64,000 bases of DNA, taken from NCBI GenBank assembly GCA_012064385.1, contig QRDG01000238.1:852518-916517 (forward strand), read 5' to 3'. The DNA is from Puccinellia tenuiflora. Taxonomy: Eukaryota > Streptophyta > Magnoliopsida > Poales > Poaceae. Position numbers and translations under genes: made by a program. Below are positions 9,587 to 22,320 of this stretch, piece after piece; position 1 is the first letter of the stretch, and each line of letters begins with the position of its first letter. The notes under the pieces are model-generated. The model saw only the letters and a program-made list of their open reading frames with translations. It was not told where the DNA came from and searched no databases.

Positions 9587-12500
9587 TGTAACAGCCCCAC
9601 TTTTGGTACCAGAAAATATGAGTAAAATTTTCACTTTTTGCATCTCAATTGCATCATGGCATATTTATTCAAATTGCTTCACATGAAATAATCAGGGAGC
9701 AACAATTGAGGAACCAAAGGTGATGATGTGAATGGTGAACAAAATTGCAAAGCAACTAAACATATTTGTCCAGGAAGTTCTAACTAATACAAATATGTTT
9801 GTGGCAAATATTAATGCAATTGCAAATTCAAATATTTAAATAAAACCCTAAAATACAAGAGAGCAAATGCTGAAATGTTACCACATGAAATATTTTCCAA
9901 ATGGGCTGAAAATTTTACCACAGGTTCTAAATAATATATGGTGGCTCTGTGAATTTTTTTAGAATTTTTAAAATTAATTAAGGGCCTCAATTAAATAGAA
10001 AAGACTGCTGTTTCAATTAAAGAATTAAAAACAGAAAAGAAAAAGACAGGCAGGGGTTTTTTTGCAAAGTCGCCATCGTCTTCACGCTGTAGCGACCGCG
10101 TCCTCCCGCCACCATTGCCGACGAACCTCGTCGCCACTGTCGCGACTCCCGCGCTCTCTGGCCTCCCACGGTGGATAAGACGCACGCCCGCTGCCCTAGC
10201 TACTCGCGCGCCCCCCTTTTTCCCCCACCTGCAGAAACCCTAAATCGAGCCGCGCATGGCCATGCGCTGACCGAGCCGCCGCCGCTCGCCGCCGACATTG
10301 CAGACCTCCCGGAGCAGATCGAGCTGGGGCGAAAGCTCGGCCTCCTTCTCCTCTTCCTCCTCCTCCAGGCAATCGGGTCGGGAAGCCCTAGATCGACGCA
10401 ATCATCTTCGTCTTCTCCGACGCTGCCGACGCCGGCCACCGCGAGTCGCCGCCGCACCAGCCCTCCTCTGCCACCGCCGACCTCACGCACGCGCTCAGGG
10501 TGAGCTCACGGTCCAAACGGACACCTCCTTCCTCTCTCTCACTCTCTGGGTCGCCGTTTCCCCCGTCGGCCGAACCATGCCTCCGCCGTGGCTCATCGCC
10601 GGCGTCCTTTCCGGCGACCATTTGGTCCCTACCTCCGCCACCTAGCTTGCCTCAGCGCGTAGACCCCAACCGTGCCCTCCGTTAGGCCTAGATTGCCTTA
10701 GATCGACGAGTGCATGATCGGCAGGCCGCCGGCCGCCGTCGTGCCGCGCCGGTCGTGGCCTCCCCGCGTCGGTCAAACCTGCCAATGGGCCGCTGGCCGA
10801 CGTGGCGTGCCAGCGTGGCTGCTGCCCCACCGGTCAGCCACCGTGGCTAGATGCGGCCCGGTACAAAACGTCCGGGGCATTTTTCCTGAAATTTAATTAA
10901 AAGACAGAATTTGATATGAACTTTGAAATTTGATAACTTTTGAACCACAAGTCCAAAAATTACAAATAATATGTCAAAATGCTCAGCAACAAAATGTCTA
11001 CCTGTTAGTGCCATTGGTTAGATTATTTGGTCAAATTAAATTGCCCATATTTAATAAAAACAGAAATGGCAGAAAATAAGGGGAATTTAGAAATTGCATA
11101 ACTTTAGTTTTACTTGTCCAAAAATTGTGTTCAATAGCTAAAAATGATCAGTGAACAATGGGATACCACTTTATGCCCTTTGAAAGAGTTGGAGAATTAA
11201 ATTTAGTGCTGTTTACCAAAAATTACTAAAATGGCAGATTTAATTCCCATATTGAATAAATCATAACTTGGTGAATATTACTTCAAAAATTGCAAATGAT
11301 ATACCAAAATGACCAAAAAAGCAAATGATATCTACCTATGTTAATATCACAGCATGCAAATAAATTTTCCTTTGATGTTAATTTCGAATTGGTTAAAATG
11401 ATTTAAATCGCATAACCGTTTAAATCACCATTTCTTCACCGTTAATCGGAAAAATGCAAACAAGGTACCAAAATGATCAGTAGGTTAATACCTATCTAAT
11501 AATGTCATTTTCATGCATTTAGGACCCATATTTCAGTACTGGACGTTTTGATAAATAACGCAAATCACTAAGTTAAAGATGGAGTTTTAACCCGTTAATT
11601 GTGATATTTAATTTAGGGGTTCCATTTAACTTGTGGGACATGCCCAATACCTTTCCAATGCATAATATGACCATATCATCATGATTGTGCATTGCACCGT
11701 GTATTCGTGTTATTTATTCCTTTCTTGTATTGTTTGTGTTTTGGTAGATTCTGGAGTCGAGGTTCCACCACAATACCTTGACAACCAGCGCGACCAGTAC
11801 TACCAGCAAGGCAAGAGCTAACCTAACCTTCTTGGCATATCTCATATTACCCAAGTATTTTATCCACCATAATATTGCATTCGATTCTAGCAACAAGTTT
11901 TGGTCAGTATATAGAGTATCCTATCATTGCATGCTCCCTGAACCATTACCTGTTTTCACTCCTATGAACCATAGGTTGATGTGTTGGCCGGAGATCAATC
12001 ATATCTGTTGTATGTTATGCTTAGATATGCTTAGCCATGCTCAGTCGAATGCTTAAGTTGTCCGTTGATTATTTCCAATTGTGAAGTGAATGGAATGTTC
12101 GGACAGTGGTGGAGACTTGTGTTGATAATTAATTGCTAAGAAGGCTGGGATGAGTTGCCATCGGGGATGGTGTTTTGTCTCGTTCTGGCCCCTAGGTGTG
12201 AGTTCTTATCTCTTGAACCAAGACCGAGCGTGCTTCCAAAGGTGGGAGTATGGGCTCCTTACTAACCGAATAATTAGTGCGGGCGTATCCAAGGGTCCTC
12301 TAGTTTGCGCTTTCCATTTGCGGGTGTGTGGATGAAGATGATGACGATGATGGTGATGATGATGGAGGTGATAGGAGTGGCAATGGGGCAGGGTGTTGAA
12401 ATAGGCGCTGAACTTGTCATGTCGTCACGATGACCCTTGGATAGTCTCATGCTTTGTAAATGTTTAACCGCGCCTGCCCTGCCGGCTTTCCCCGGAAGAG

Positions 12501-13475
12501 AGCTAAATGATCAGGCAAGGGGTCGGACGGTACCAATGGTAAAAAAAGTACACCCCTGCAAGGTTTAATCTTTTCGAAAAGCCATGTCCACGGTTATGGA
12601 CAGCTTGGGAATAGATTATGAGATCATAGATAACCTGAACCTTTAATCAAATGGCAGCTAGAGGTTGCATAATCAACGTGTGCTAAAAGGTTCATTTCCT
12701 CGAGGGAGATTCGAGGGAGTGCCTTGGTGGAGATAAGTGGAGTTGTTGAATACAGTAGGTTCCCCGTGAACCGAAGAGAAAAGTGTTACCCTCTTATCCC
12801 CTTATGAAAATCTTCTGATTAGACGATGCCATGAGTCCTAGTCTTCGGAAGGAAAAACTAGCTTTATGCAAAACAACCACTTATATAGCTTTGAAGCCTC
12901 CGTCAGCATTGGGCCTATATCGCCCTACTAATTCTTGCGAGTACGTCGTACTCAGCCTTGCTTTGTTGATTATTATTTGTTTCAGAGGAGGACGCCACCG
13001 AACTGGAAGGTGGGTTCTACGTTGACTTCGACGAGTAGTCTGGGGTTCCCAGGTGGCAGCTTGGGACGTCTTGGAACAGGCTGGCACAGGCTGTTTATCT
13101 GTAGGCCTCTTAGGCCATAATTTGGATCTTGTTGTTTAGACAACTTTAAATTCGCTTCCGCTTGTTGTAATGATGGGTCAGTGACCTCTGATGTGTCATT
13201 TGCTATCTTTCTCAATTATATGAGTTGAACTATGATATCTTTGTGTCGTAGAGTCTGTGATGTGCCACTTGTTCCGCAGTCTTGGTCTCTTTGTTATACG
13301 TGAAAGCGATGTCTGAGCTTATGGCATGATCGAGGTGTTGTGTGCCGATGATGTATTCCGAGCACGCCTGCCAATGTGTTTTGGCCTGGGATTGGTAACC
13401 CCAGTAACCCTTGATTGTGTAGCATGACCGGTTGCACAACGTTTCGCTGTATAGCTCTGGGGTCAGGGCGCTACA
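9587..13475 (+). repeat. 3' LTR of element 1
   Basis: It has the same ends as the 5' LTR (TGTAACAGCCCC...GGGCGCTACA) and is colinear with 7-3900, with scattered single-base changes and small indels. It contains the TATA-like box at 12882-12887 and the palindrome at 12939-12953. It ends exactly at the right target duplication. Confidence 0.93.
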
Positions 13476-13480
13476 TTTAT
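13476..13480. repeat. Right target-site duplication TTTAT
   Basis: Matches 2-6, confirming that 7-13475 is a single insertion event. Confidence 0.9.
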
Positions 13481-15089
13481 CCACCAAAATATTGCATGCG
13501 ATTCAAATGTCTCTTTGACCAAAATATAGAGAATCCTATGATTGCATGTTCTTCCCCGAGCCATTCACATGTATCCCTACCTATGAACCCTAGAGATGAT
13601 GTGTTGGCCGGATACAAAGTATAATTTTTTATAAACATGCTTAGCCATGCTTAGTAGAATGCTTAGATGTCCGTTATTTAATTCCATGATATTGATGTTG
13701 ATGGAATGATTCGGGCATGGTGGATGAAGGCGATGCTTAATTAAATTGCTAAAAGGCTTGGATGAGTTGCCCTCGGGGAGGGTGTTTTGCCTCATTCTTG
13801 CCGCCTAGGCTGAGAGTGCTTTTAGCTAGAACCAAGAACCGAGCGTGCTGCCAAAGGTGGGGACATATGGAATCCCCTATGACCGAATAAGTTGTGAGGG
13901 GCTTGTCAAGGGTCCTCTAGTTTGCTATTTCCAGTTGCGCGTGAGTGTGTGGGTGGAAAAGAAACGAGGACGGTGGTGTTTAGGATGTGGCCGCGGGGCA
14001 GGGCGTTGGAGGCGCTGAACCTGTCCTTCCGCACACGGATGGTCCTTGAGTAAGCCTCATGCAATGTAAAGGTCTAACCGCGCCCACTCGCCGGCCTTCC
14101 CCGGAAGAGGGCCAACCAGGTGAGCCGAACGTATCGATGGATAAATTAGTACACCCCTGCAGGGAAAATCTTTTCGAAAAGCCGTGTCCACGGTTATGGA
14201 CAAATCTTGGGAAAGGCGGATTAGCTCATAGAGAACCTTAACCTTAATTAATTAATTTGGCAGATAAAGGTTGCAACTCAACGTGTGTGTAAAAGGTTCA
14301 TTTCCTCGAGGGTGATTCGAGGGAGTGCCTTTGGTGGAGATGAGTGGTGATGGTTACAAGTAGGTTCGACGAGAACCGAAGATGAAATGTTACTCTCTTA
14401 TCCCCTTTATGAAAAATATTCTGACTAGACGATGCCATGTGTCCTTTTTATATCTTTTTAAGGAAATCTAGCTTTATGCAAAATAACTACATATACAGCT
14501 TCAGAGCCTCCGTCAGTCATTGGGCCTATATCGTCCTACTAAACTTGCGAGTACGTCGTACTCAGTCTCTCTTTGCTGCCTCTATGATTTTGTATTTCAC
14601 AGGAGGACGACCCCGAGCACCTAGGTGGGTTCTTCGTTGACGTCGACTACTAGTCTGGGGTTCCCAGGTGGCAGCTTGGGACTGTGGAACAATCTGGCTT
14701 GGGTGATGTTTATCTGTAGGCCTCTTAGGCCATAATTTGCACCTTGTTGTATTAGACAATGCTTACCCGCTTCCGCTTGATGAATTGTTGGTCTGTGACC
14801 TTTTGATGTGTATTATTTGTATTCTTCTCGTTATATGAGTTGCTATATGATCTTGTGTCGTAGAGTCATGCATTGTGCCAGTTGTTCCACAAGTCTCGGT
14901 CTCTTAACTATACGTGAAAGCGATGTCTGAGCTTATGGCATGATCGAGGTGTTGTGTGCCGATGATCCATTCCGAGCACACCTGCCAATGTGTTTTGGCC
15001 TGGGATTGGTAAACCCAGTAACTCTCGATTGTGTAGCATGACCGGTTACACAACGTTTCACTGTATAGTTCTGGGGTCGGGGCGCTACA
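13481..15089 (+). repeat. 3' part of an LTR from a diverged relative of element 1
   Basis: The sequence continues what element 1's own LTR has at the equivalent of about 2283 onward, but with many differences. It ends GGGGCGCTACA at 15089 like an LTR. The 5' part of this LTR would lie left of the window, so element 1 jumped into a relative's LTR. The GAGTACGTCGTACTC palindrome is kept at 14549-14563. A second copy of this fragment is at 28504-30012. Confidence 0.8.
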
Positions 15090-15410
15090 GAAATTTCATC
15101 AAGATAGAAATTATATCTATAATTTTTGGCCACATAATGGAGAGAGCATAGCTCAAGCTTTGGGGAGATTAAAATCATTAATACTTAAATTAGGTGATAA
15201 GGACACTGACAATTGTATTAGGTTTGTTGGGGACAGAAGATACTTCTTGTATCTTAATTGCAGGATTGCTTGAGAGAGGATACGTTCAACCTCTTCCTCC
15301 TGCGGATTCGATAAACCGTGGGTCACTTAAGGGAAATTTGCCGCTGTCCTGCAAACCTCTGCGCTTGGAGGCCCAACAAGTCTACAAGAATAGAAGCGTG
15401 TAGTAGACAT
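15090..15410. repeat. Unassigned retroelement remnant
   Basis: There is no coding frame. The end (about 15310-15410, with GGAGGCCCAACAAG and TAGTAGACATC) resembles an untranslated stretch that I recognise as recurring in Triticeae gypsy elements, but the family cannot be fixed from this sequence alone. It is repeated at 30013-30338. It joins directly to a truncated LTR at about 15411. Confidence 0.4.
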
Positions 15411-15923
15411 CGTGGAGGAAGCAGGGGAGCGGGTCGGGGTGGAGGAAGAGGACGTGCGGGATGGGGGAGGAAAAAGAAAAAAGGGAAAAGAAAGAAAAGA
15501 AAGGAAAGAAAAGAAAGACGGGGGGAAAGGAAAAGGACAAGGGTGGAAGGGAATTTTCGCGAAACTAGGAAAAAGGGAGAGGGTGGCTGCAAAAACGCAG
15601 GGGGGTAGGAACAGAAAACTGCCAGGGGATTTCTAGGGTTTGGAGGTTAGGTGGGCTTTGGGCCGGTTTGGGCTGCTCTCTCACGCACTCGAAACTTTTA
15701 TTTTCCTTTTGCAAATTAATTTGAAAATTTAATTTCTGAAAACGGTTACGACTGTCTCAGTAAAACTTTTCCCACAATTTTAGAAAAATAAAATAGGGTT
15801 TAATAAAAAATAATTTTTGTTGCTAAAAAAAAAATATGCGATGCGCATGATGCTGATGTCATGATGATGGAAAACAAAAATAATAGGCAAAATCTAATTT
15901 TGGGGAAACTCTGTGACATTACA
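15411..15923 (-). repeat. Truncated 3' LTR of the minus-strand element
   Basis: Matches about 19797-20295, including the purine-rich stretch and the TGTAATGTC start (minus strand) at 15923. The rest of the LTR is missing at the left break. Confidence 0.75.
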
Positions 15924-16634
15924 ACCGACACCACTAATAAGGGATCTCGCCCCGAGATCCACGCTACCGTCAGTGGGGAAAGAGCGGGTTATACTATCGA
16001 ATCTCCTTCGTCGTGTTGATCTTCTCGACACCACTAACAAGAGGTTCTTGCTCATGTCGATGGCGATGTTCGTCTGTCGTGATCCTTCCGAAGAACGAAC
16101 CTATTAGGATGAAAGGCAAAGAGTTCGTCCACCCACGAAGATGCTATAACCGGAAGATAGATAAGAGAGAAGATTTAAATCATACTCCCTCCATTCCTGA
16201 ATGTAGTGCGTATAGTTTTCTGGCACGAATATTAAGACATGTGAATTTTATACATGGTGCAATCATTTCACATGGAGAGAATCGGAGAGAGAGGTGTTAC
16301 TAACAGCTACAAATTAAAAAAATCTGTCAAATATCTCAGTGGAAGTATTTAACTCGTCTTTGGAGTAGTGAAATTGTCTAAAAATCATAATACACCTTAT
16401 ATTTTGGAATTTTTCTCAAAAAACTATACGCCTTACATCAAGAAACGGAGGGAGTATAAGGTAAGAGCAGGAATAGAATAGAGGTAAGGAATAAACAAGA
16501 GTCCTATTGAGAACTTTCCCAAATAATTTTTAGTAAGATAGTTTTGACACTCTACAACAACGACCATTAGCTAGGGTATCCTACAGGCAGACTGGACCCG
16601 TGGGGTATCGAAGAACCTGGCTCTGATACCACTT
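15924..16634 (-). other. Residual internal region with primer site
   Basis: This is noncoding. The minus-strand primer site TGGTATCAGAGCCAGG is at 16616-16631, three bases inside the 5' LTR end. The other end (15930-15965) keeps the short inverted repeat GGGATCTCGCCCCGAGATCC seen before 3' LTRs of this group. The middle holds the MITE at 16185-16454. Confidence 0.7.
16185..16454. mobile_element. Stowaway-like MITE, 270 bp
   Basis: The terminal inverted repeats begin CTCCCTCC and end GGAGGGAG. The element is flanked by TA on both sides (16183-16184 and 16455-16456), the hallmark of Tc1/mariner-related Stowaway MITEs. It is AT-rich and noncoding. A copy at the same relative position (31110-31379) comes from the segmental duplication. 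Confidence 0.88.
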
Positions 16635-17039
16635 TGTAACGCCCCCCGGATCGGTACTATGTAGATTTGAGCGTTCCAGCCAAATCCACATAATAACGAT
16701 CCCAGGACGCCCACCAGGCATAACGTGCATGTCACAACACACACGTTATGCGGGTGGAATTGCGATGATCATTACAATAGTCCTCGATGGAACCCACAAA
16801 AGAACATATATACAACAACGAATCACCGAGTCAAGAGCAAAAGATACAATACAAAGATCCAAATAACAACGGAAGGGGGTAGCATCCGGCTACGGACAAG
16901 AATACAAATGTGGACTAAGAGTCCTGAAGATAAACGAAGGCACCATATCCCTCCCTAGGCCAAGCCGGAGGGATTCCCAAGCTAACGTCATCGGACTTCA
17001 AACCTGTCGGCTGCATTGGAATAGCAGCCGCGAAGGGGT

Positions 17040-17059
17040 CAGTACTATAAACAGTACTG
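17040..17059 (-). promoter_or_regulatory. Hairpin near the inferred leader start of the minus-strand LTR
   Basis: CAGTACT and AGTACTG pair perfectly around ATAAAC. It lies about 400 bases from the LTR 3' end and about 90 bases after a TATA-like box, close to where the other LTR families keep their GAGTACG hairpin. Duplicate at 31965-31984. Confidence 0.4.
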
Positions 17060-19840
17060 GCAAGTAATACTCACAACATATCAAAGCTGGAATTCCGGGG
17101 GAAGAGGGTTAGCGATTGAGATGGCGGCAAGCAGCACTAACAACTTATAGATGACACGCTACAACTTCCGTCTAAAATAGACAAGGTAAGAGAGCGCAAA
17201 AGGAACCAACTATACTAACACCAAACATAACCCAGCCAATTCCTTACCAACCCGTTTAAACCACGAGCAGCAAGCCTAAAGGCACTCACACAGTAGACAA
17301 TTGTATGAGTTATTATTCATGTAATCTATCTTACTAGTCAAGTTATAATCTTTAGGTGCAAGTTGTCTATGATCTTTCTAGCCAGCGCATTTCACCAAGT
17401 CGTCCATAACCGCGGACACGGCTTTTCGAAAAGATTTCACCCTGCAGGGATGCACCAATGAACCCACACGCATCAAAACACTCGCTTAGAGGTGTACCGG
17501 TGGAGCGTTCGACGCAATACTTCCCTTCTCTACAAACAAGTCCAGGGAGCCACCTAGCTAGGTCTGATCCACCTTGAGAGTCTGGCCGAAGCTTCGACGT
17601 GGGCCTAACCGTTGCGTGAACGGCTTCGGGAGGAACACTCATATGATTGCCCTCCTTCCACACTCGATAAACGAACGATCCGCAAGCCCTACCGTAAGTA
17701 ACCACGTATCCATCATCATCTTACCTTCACATCAACATTGTTGTACGCGCGCAAATGGAAACACCCGAACTAAGTTGTGGCTCCTGGACAGGTTTGAAGA
17801 TCCGGTAATAGATTGCAGGGAGGCCCATAGAACTCCCACATGTGGTTAGTGCGCTCAGTCTTGGATCAGCGGAAAAGAACTCGGGTCCTAGGCGACACTA
17901 GCAGAACAAAACACCATGATTGGCCTTCTGTCGGTGCCTTATCTTTATTATATTATTCCCATCGCAACAGAAATTAAAGATTATCATGTGAGTTGTGCCT
18001 AGCTATCATGTTAACAACAAGACTAGATAAAGAGATAACAGGACTCAAGCAAAGCACCTAAGCATGCACTAGGACTCGCAAGGCTAACAAGGTAAACAAG
18101 CAACAGGTAATAGGATATGGGGGTGTGGCTTATCATGGCTGCAAGGTAAACATGCAAATAGGATCGAGACACAAGCATCGTAATATAAGGCTAGCAAGGA
18201 ACAAAAGATAGAACGAGTAAGAGACAGAAAACAAGCAAAGATAGCAAGTGAGTATCACTTGCCTGCAATCCGGTAGAGGTAGCAGAACCTGTCGTTGCTC
18301 ACATCAACTCAACGTCCTAATCCCGAAGAAGCAACAAACACTGGCAACGGAAAGATGCATTTTACTCTACGGCAAAAGAATCGGCATGTTGATGACATGT
18401 TGCATGAGAAATTAAATGTGATCCAATTTTATATTCCCTAACACATGGCAAATCATTTTAAATGGGATCGGTGCACAATATAGATGCACCGGACAAACCC
18501 CATAATTTAGTTGATTTAATTCGACTAAATGGATAAAGGTGCGATGTTAATTAAATATGCATGACTTTAGATAAGATACGCATATAGGGTATAGAGGGCT
18601 AGGGTCGGGGTCACACATCGGGTTCGGGGGATCTTCGGATTGGAAGCGGAAGTAGTCGTCGTCAAAGTAGTCGAGGTAGTCGAAGTAGCCATACGTCCGG
18701 AGTCGAATTAGTTGAGGTAGTCGACGTTGTGGAAGTAATCGTACTCGGGTCGTCGTCGTGGCGGACCTTGGTGTTCCGTCTTCAGGGTCATCGAGGGTTC
18801 ACCGTATCGGGGATCGGACACCGGACTTCACGGTCTTGCACGAAGGTGACCGACACAAAAACACAATTGAAGAACTTGTCGACGGTCGGGTTAGATCTTG
18901 GCGTAACCGTATTTGGTCATCGGGTCGGACAACTCGGGTTCACGGAGTCGTACACAGACACGGAGACCTTGGCAGCGTCATCGGGAAGTGGCTTCACGAC
19001 GGGATCGTCCACTGGGGAACACGGCATTGGGGACGGAAGCGGAGATCTTGCATCGGGAACGGCTTCACGATCGGGGCGTCCGGGTTCACGACGGGAAACG
19101 GGATTCGGCTTCACGACGGGGACGAATAACTCGTCGGGGAAACATGGAGGCGACACGCACAAGTAGCAGCAACCGACCACCTACAGGGGACACGCACGGG
19201 CACTTCGAGGAGGCAGGCTCAGGCCGCAGAAGGAGGCAACGACGACAGGAGACGCTCCTGGCGGCACGAGCTGGCGAGGAGGAGCACGCGCGCAGGAGGG
19301 GAGGACGGCGAGCGGGCGCTTGGCGTGGAGGATCTCAGGGACGGCCGCGAGCTGGAGGCGACGGGGAGCTGGTGGGGGAGCGCGGCTGGAGGGGGAGCTC
19401 GGGCACGAGGGCCGGCCGACGGAGAAGGAGGCGGCCTCATCGGGGGCGCGCGCGTGAGGGAGGAGCAGCGCAGCCGCGAGAAGAGGAGGCCCGCGTGGGG
19501 CAGGGCCAGCCGGAGGAGGGCCGAGGCGGTGCGAGGAGCGGCATCGGGCGCGGCGGCGCGCACGGTCCAGGAGAGGAGGTGGCCGATCTCGACGGCGGGG
19601 TCCAGGCCGCAGGGAAGGGAGGCCGGCCAGAGGCGGCAATCGACGGGAAGGGTGCCAGGGAGAGAAGATGCGGGGAGAGGAGCAAGGTCGAGCCAGGGAG
19701 GAGAAGGGGAGGAGAGCAGCGCGGCGGACAGCGGCGGGCTGACCTCGTGCGGGAGAGGAGGGAGGCTGAGACGAGAAAGGGAGGCGGCGGTGGAGGAAGC
19801 AGGGGAGCAGGTCGGCGTGGACGAAGAGGACGTGCGGGAT

Positions 19841-19910
19841 GGGAGAGGAAAAAGGAAAAAGGGAAAAGAAAGAAAAGAGAGGAAAGAAAAGAGAGAGGGG
19901 GAAGGAAAAA
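19841..19910 (+). repeat. 70-base uninterrupted homopurine tract
   Basis: Every base from 19841 to 19910 is A or G on the + strand. The other LTR copies keep similar tracts near 15470-15540, 30395-30460 and 34747-34817. Such tracts can form triplex DNA and produce spurious charged ORFs. Confidence 0.8.
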
Positions 19911-20295
19911 CACAAGTGTGGAAGGGCATTTTCGCGAAACTAGGAAAAAGGGAGAGTGTGGCTGCAAAAACGCAGGGGGTAGGAACAGAAAACTGCCAGG
20001 GGATTTCAAGGTTTTGGAGGTTAGGTGGGCTTTGGGCCGGTTTGGGCTGCTCTCTCGCGCACTCGAAACTTTTATTTTCCTTTTGCAAACTAATTTGAAA
20101 ACTTAATTTCTGAAAACAGAGTCGACTGTCTCAGTAAATTTTTTTTGACAATATTAGAACAATAAAATAGGGTTTAATAAAAAATATTTTTTGTTTCTAC
20201 AAAAAATATGCGATGCGCATGATGCTGATGTCATGATGATGCAAAACAAAAATAACAGGCAAAATCTAATTTTGGGGAAACCCCGAGACATTACA

Positions 20296-21331
20296 CATGC
20301 TCAAGCCACGTAGCATCAAGATCACTGGTGGGGAAGGCTTTCCGTCAAGGGTTCTACTGGCCAACAATACTTCACGATGCGGAGCAGCTAGTCTGGACCT
20401 GCGAAGCCTGCCAGTACTACACGAAGAACATACATCAACCAGCACAAGCACTACAACCAGTACCAATCTCCTGGCCGTTCGCGGTCTGGGGGCTGGACAT
20501 CGTCGACAAGGTCCCAAAGTCTGTCGGAGGACATGAATACCTCTTCGTGGCAATCGACAAATTCATGAAGTGGGTGGAAGTAATGCCAGCACCGCGTCAA
20601 ACGGCCTAGGCCGCCATCGAGTTCATCGAAGCAATCTTCTATCGCTTCGGAATACCAAACAGAATCATCATAGATAACGGCACCCAGTTCACAAGTCGAG
20701 CCTTCCCCAACTTCTACGAAGAATTGGGCATCAAGGTGTGTTTTGCCTTAGTGTCATATCCAAGGAGCAACGGACAAGTGGAAAGAGCAAACACGGAAAT
20801 CCTGAAGGGTTTGAAGACCAAGGCTTTCAACAAGTTGGAAGATAAAGGGAAAAATTGGATCGATCACCTCCCAAGCGTACTGTGGTCCCTCAGAACAACA
20901 CCCAACAGAGCAAGCAGAGAAACACCATTTTTCTCGTCTACGGTGCCGAAGCTGTCTTGCCAACCGAGCTAACATACGGGTCCCCCCGGGTACTCGCATA
21001 TGATGAAGATGCACAAGTTGAGCGGAGGATTGATAACACAAATCTGTTGGAAGAAGTCAAGTGTCGTGCCTCCTTACGGTCCGCTCGATACCAGCAAGGT
21101 CTCCGTCGCTACCACAGCCGCAATGTCCGCTCCCGAGAACTCCAACCCGGAGACCTGGTACTCCGCAAGAAGCAAAAGCTAGATGGCATGAACAAGATGT
21201 CGTCCAAGTGGGAAGGACCCTACCAGGTCACTCATACCCTCAGACCTGGAGCAGTCTATCTGGAGGACAAGCAAGGCAGGCCGGAAGGCAACGCCTGGAA
21301 CATCGAGAGTCTGCGGAAATTCTACCCCTAA
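20296..21331 (+). pseudogene. pol: Integrase part of a Tat-lineage gypsy pol, copy A
   Basis: The fragment begins in mid-domain against the minus-strand LTR and runs to TAA 21329-21331 after LRKFYP, the usual Tat/RIRE2-type polyprotein end. It shows the zinc-finger region (SLVGKAFRQGFYWPT and CEACQYYTKNIHQPAQ), then the core with WGLDIVDKVPK, the IIIDNGTQF aspartate and E in NGQVERAN. Breaks are a CAG to TAG stop near 20607 (CAG in copy B) and a one-base loss near 20930 that shifts frame. Everything upstream of the integrase was cut off by the LTR element to the left. Copy B is at 35203-36066. Confidence 0.85.
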
Positions 21332-22320
21332 TTACGAACATGAATCGCCCAACATCGAAACCGCTAAGCACGCCCAAGGGGCTAGTGTTCTGTAATAGGG
21401 AATAAGAATCATCGCCAAGGAAATAAATGATAAGTCATTTCAATTCCGTGAGCCTCAATCCTTGCATGAAAGTGTGTTATCCGTAGCAACCCGTAAGCAG
21501 GGGGCTGACATGGTGCCGGTGGCTGACGGGTCGAGCGCGAGTGACCCCGTAGGTGGGCACTACCACCCGGTCGTGCCGTACTATCGCGGAAAGGAGGAAT
21601 CGGGCAGTGCTGTGTAAGAAACGAACTTCTTCACAGAAATGCACATGCAACTTTGCTTGCGGATTGCTTCGGATAACACACCATCATAGCCTAGAGAGAG
21701 GGTCCTTTCTTTTCCTACTGAAAGTTTGTTATGTGCAGCTCCTTCCCAGGACAGGAGCCGGCGGCTGGAGATGACTAAGGAGTTGGATACCCGGGGGGTA
21801 CAGAGCGGAGCGAGGACGCGGCATAAAACCAGCTAAGTTCTTGCATCTGCATCCTGCACTTAGGCATAACATCTCGCTCGGAGTCAATATACCGTCGACC
21901 TGCGCATGCTTGACAGTTGATGAGAGCCTTTGCGGGGGTAATGCGTCCACCCCGGCGAATGGTACCGTTTCCCTCTGGCCTAGTACCTGAGGACAGTGGA
22001 GTGGGCTCCCGGAAGGTATAGCCCTCTTAGGGGTACTGCTATTGTGTCAGCATCTTAGCAATGAATATGGGGTGCACGCAGAAAGGGTACTTGGCACCTA
22101 AGAGGCCTCCTCTGAAAACTTGACGATGCGTTAGTGCAAAGGAAGACTTGGGAAATGACCCCGGGAGTTGAGGACTAGGATTGCATTCATGCGAATTTAA
22201 TTTCTGAATTTACATTCCGCAGCTTCCTAAGTACATGATTAGACCTGTGCCACTAAGGCCAGCTCCGAGCTAAGTCTCCAAGCTGCACAGTTTTGTCTCT
22301 CTCATGCCCGCCGGACGAAC
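21332..22320 (+). other. Noncoding region downstream of Tat pol
   Basis: No conserved frame is seen. It starts just after the pol stop and leads into the antisense gene at 22372-22866. In Tat-lineage elements this is the long untranslated stretch between pol and the 3' LTR; the 3' LTR itself is not recognisable here. Confidence 0.5.

Larger units (their letters stand above)
7..13475 (+). mobile_element. Full-length Ty3/gypsy LTR retrotransposon, Del/Tekay-like
   Basis: This is a complete LTR retrotransposon bounded by two LTRs of about 3.89 kb (7-3900 and 9587-13475) and flanked by a perfect 5-bp duplication, TTTAT. Internal order is primer site, extra leader ORF, gag, protease, RT, RNase H, integrase and polypurine tract; integrase after RT defines Ty3/gypsy. 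RT and integrase motifs resemble the plant chromovirus Del/Tekay group, but no chromodomain is visible at the C terminus. The LTRs differ by scattered substitutions and small indels, so the insertion is old enough to have decayed. Two in-frame stops in gag-pol make it defective. It landed in the LTR of a related family, whose right part follows at 13481-15089. Confidence 0.93.
15411..20295 (-). mobile_element. Minus-strand gypsy element, deletion derivative with almost no internal region
   Basis: Read on the minus strand, a 3.66-kb 5' LTR (20295 to 16635) is followed by an initiator-Met primer site and about 0.7 kb of internal sequence. Then comes only the first 0.5 kb of a 3' LTR (15923 to about 15411). 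No gag or pol survives. A Stowaway MITE sits in the internal remnant. A duplicate with the same scars is at 30339-35202, so the deletion and the MITE insertion predate the duplication. Confidence 0.75.
16635..20295 (-). repeat. 5' LTR of the minus-strand element
   Basis: The minus strand reads TGTAATGTC at 20295 and ends GGCGTTACA at 16635, next to the primer site. A TATA-like CTATAAG lies near 17145 (minus strand). A hairpin (CAGTACT, six-base loop, AGTACTG) is at 17040-17059. The stretch from about 18600 to 20000 is CG-rich with degenerate short repeats. Long frames in it are arginine/glycine- or proline/serine-rich and occur on both strands, so I do not call them genes. Confidence 0.8.

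Noticed and set aside
18913..20106. 397-codon Arg/Gly-rich + frame and overlapping 289-codon minus frame
   Set aside because: Both arise from a purine-rich, CpG-rich LTR stretch. The duplicate at 34000-35013 has different frame ends, and there is no conserved motif.
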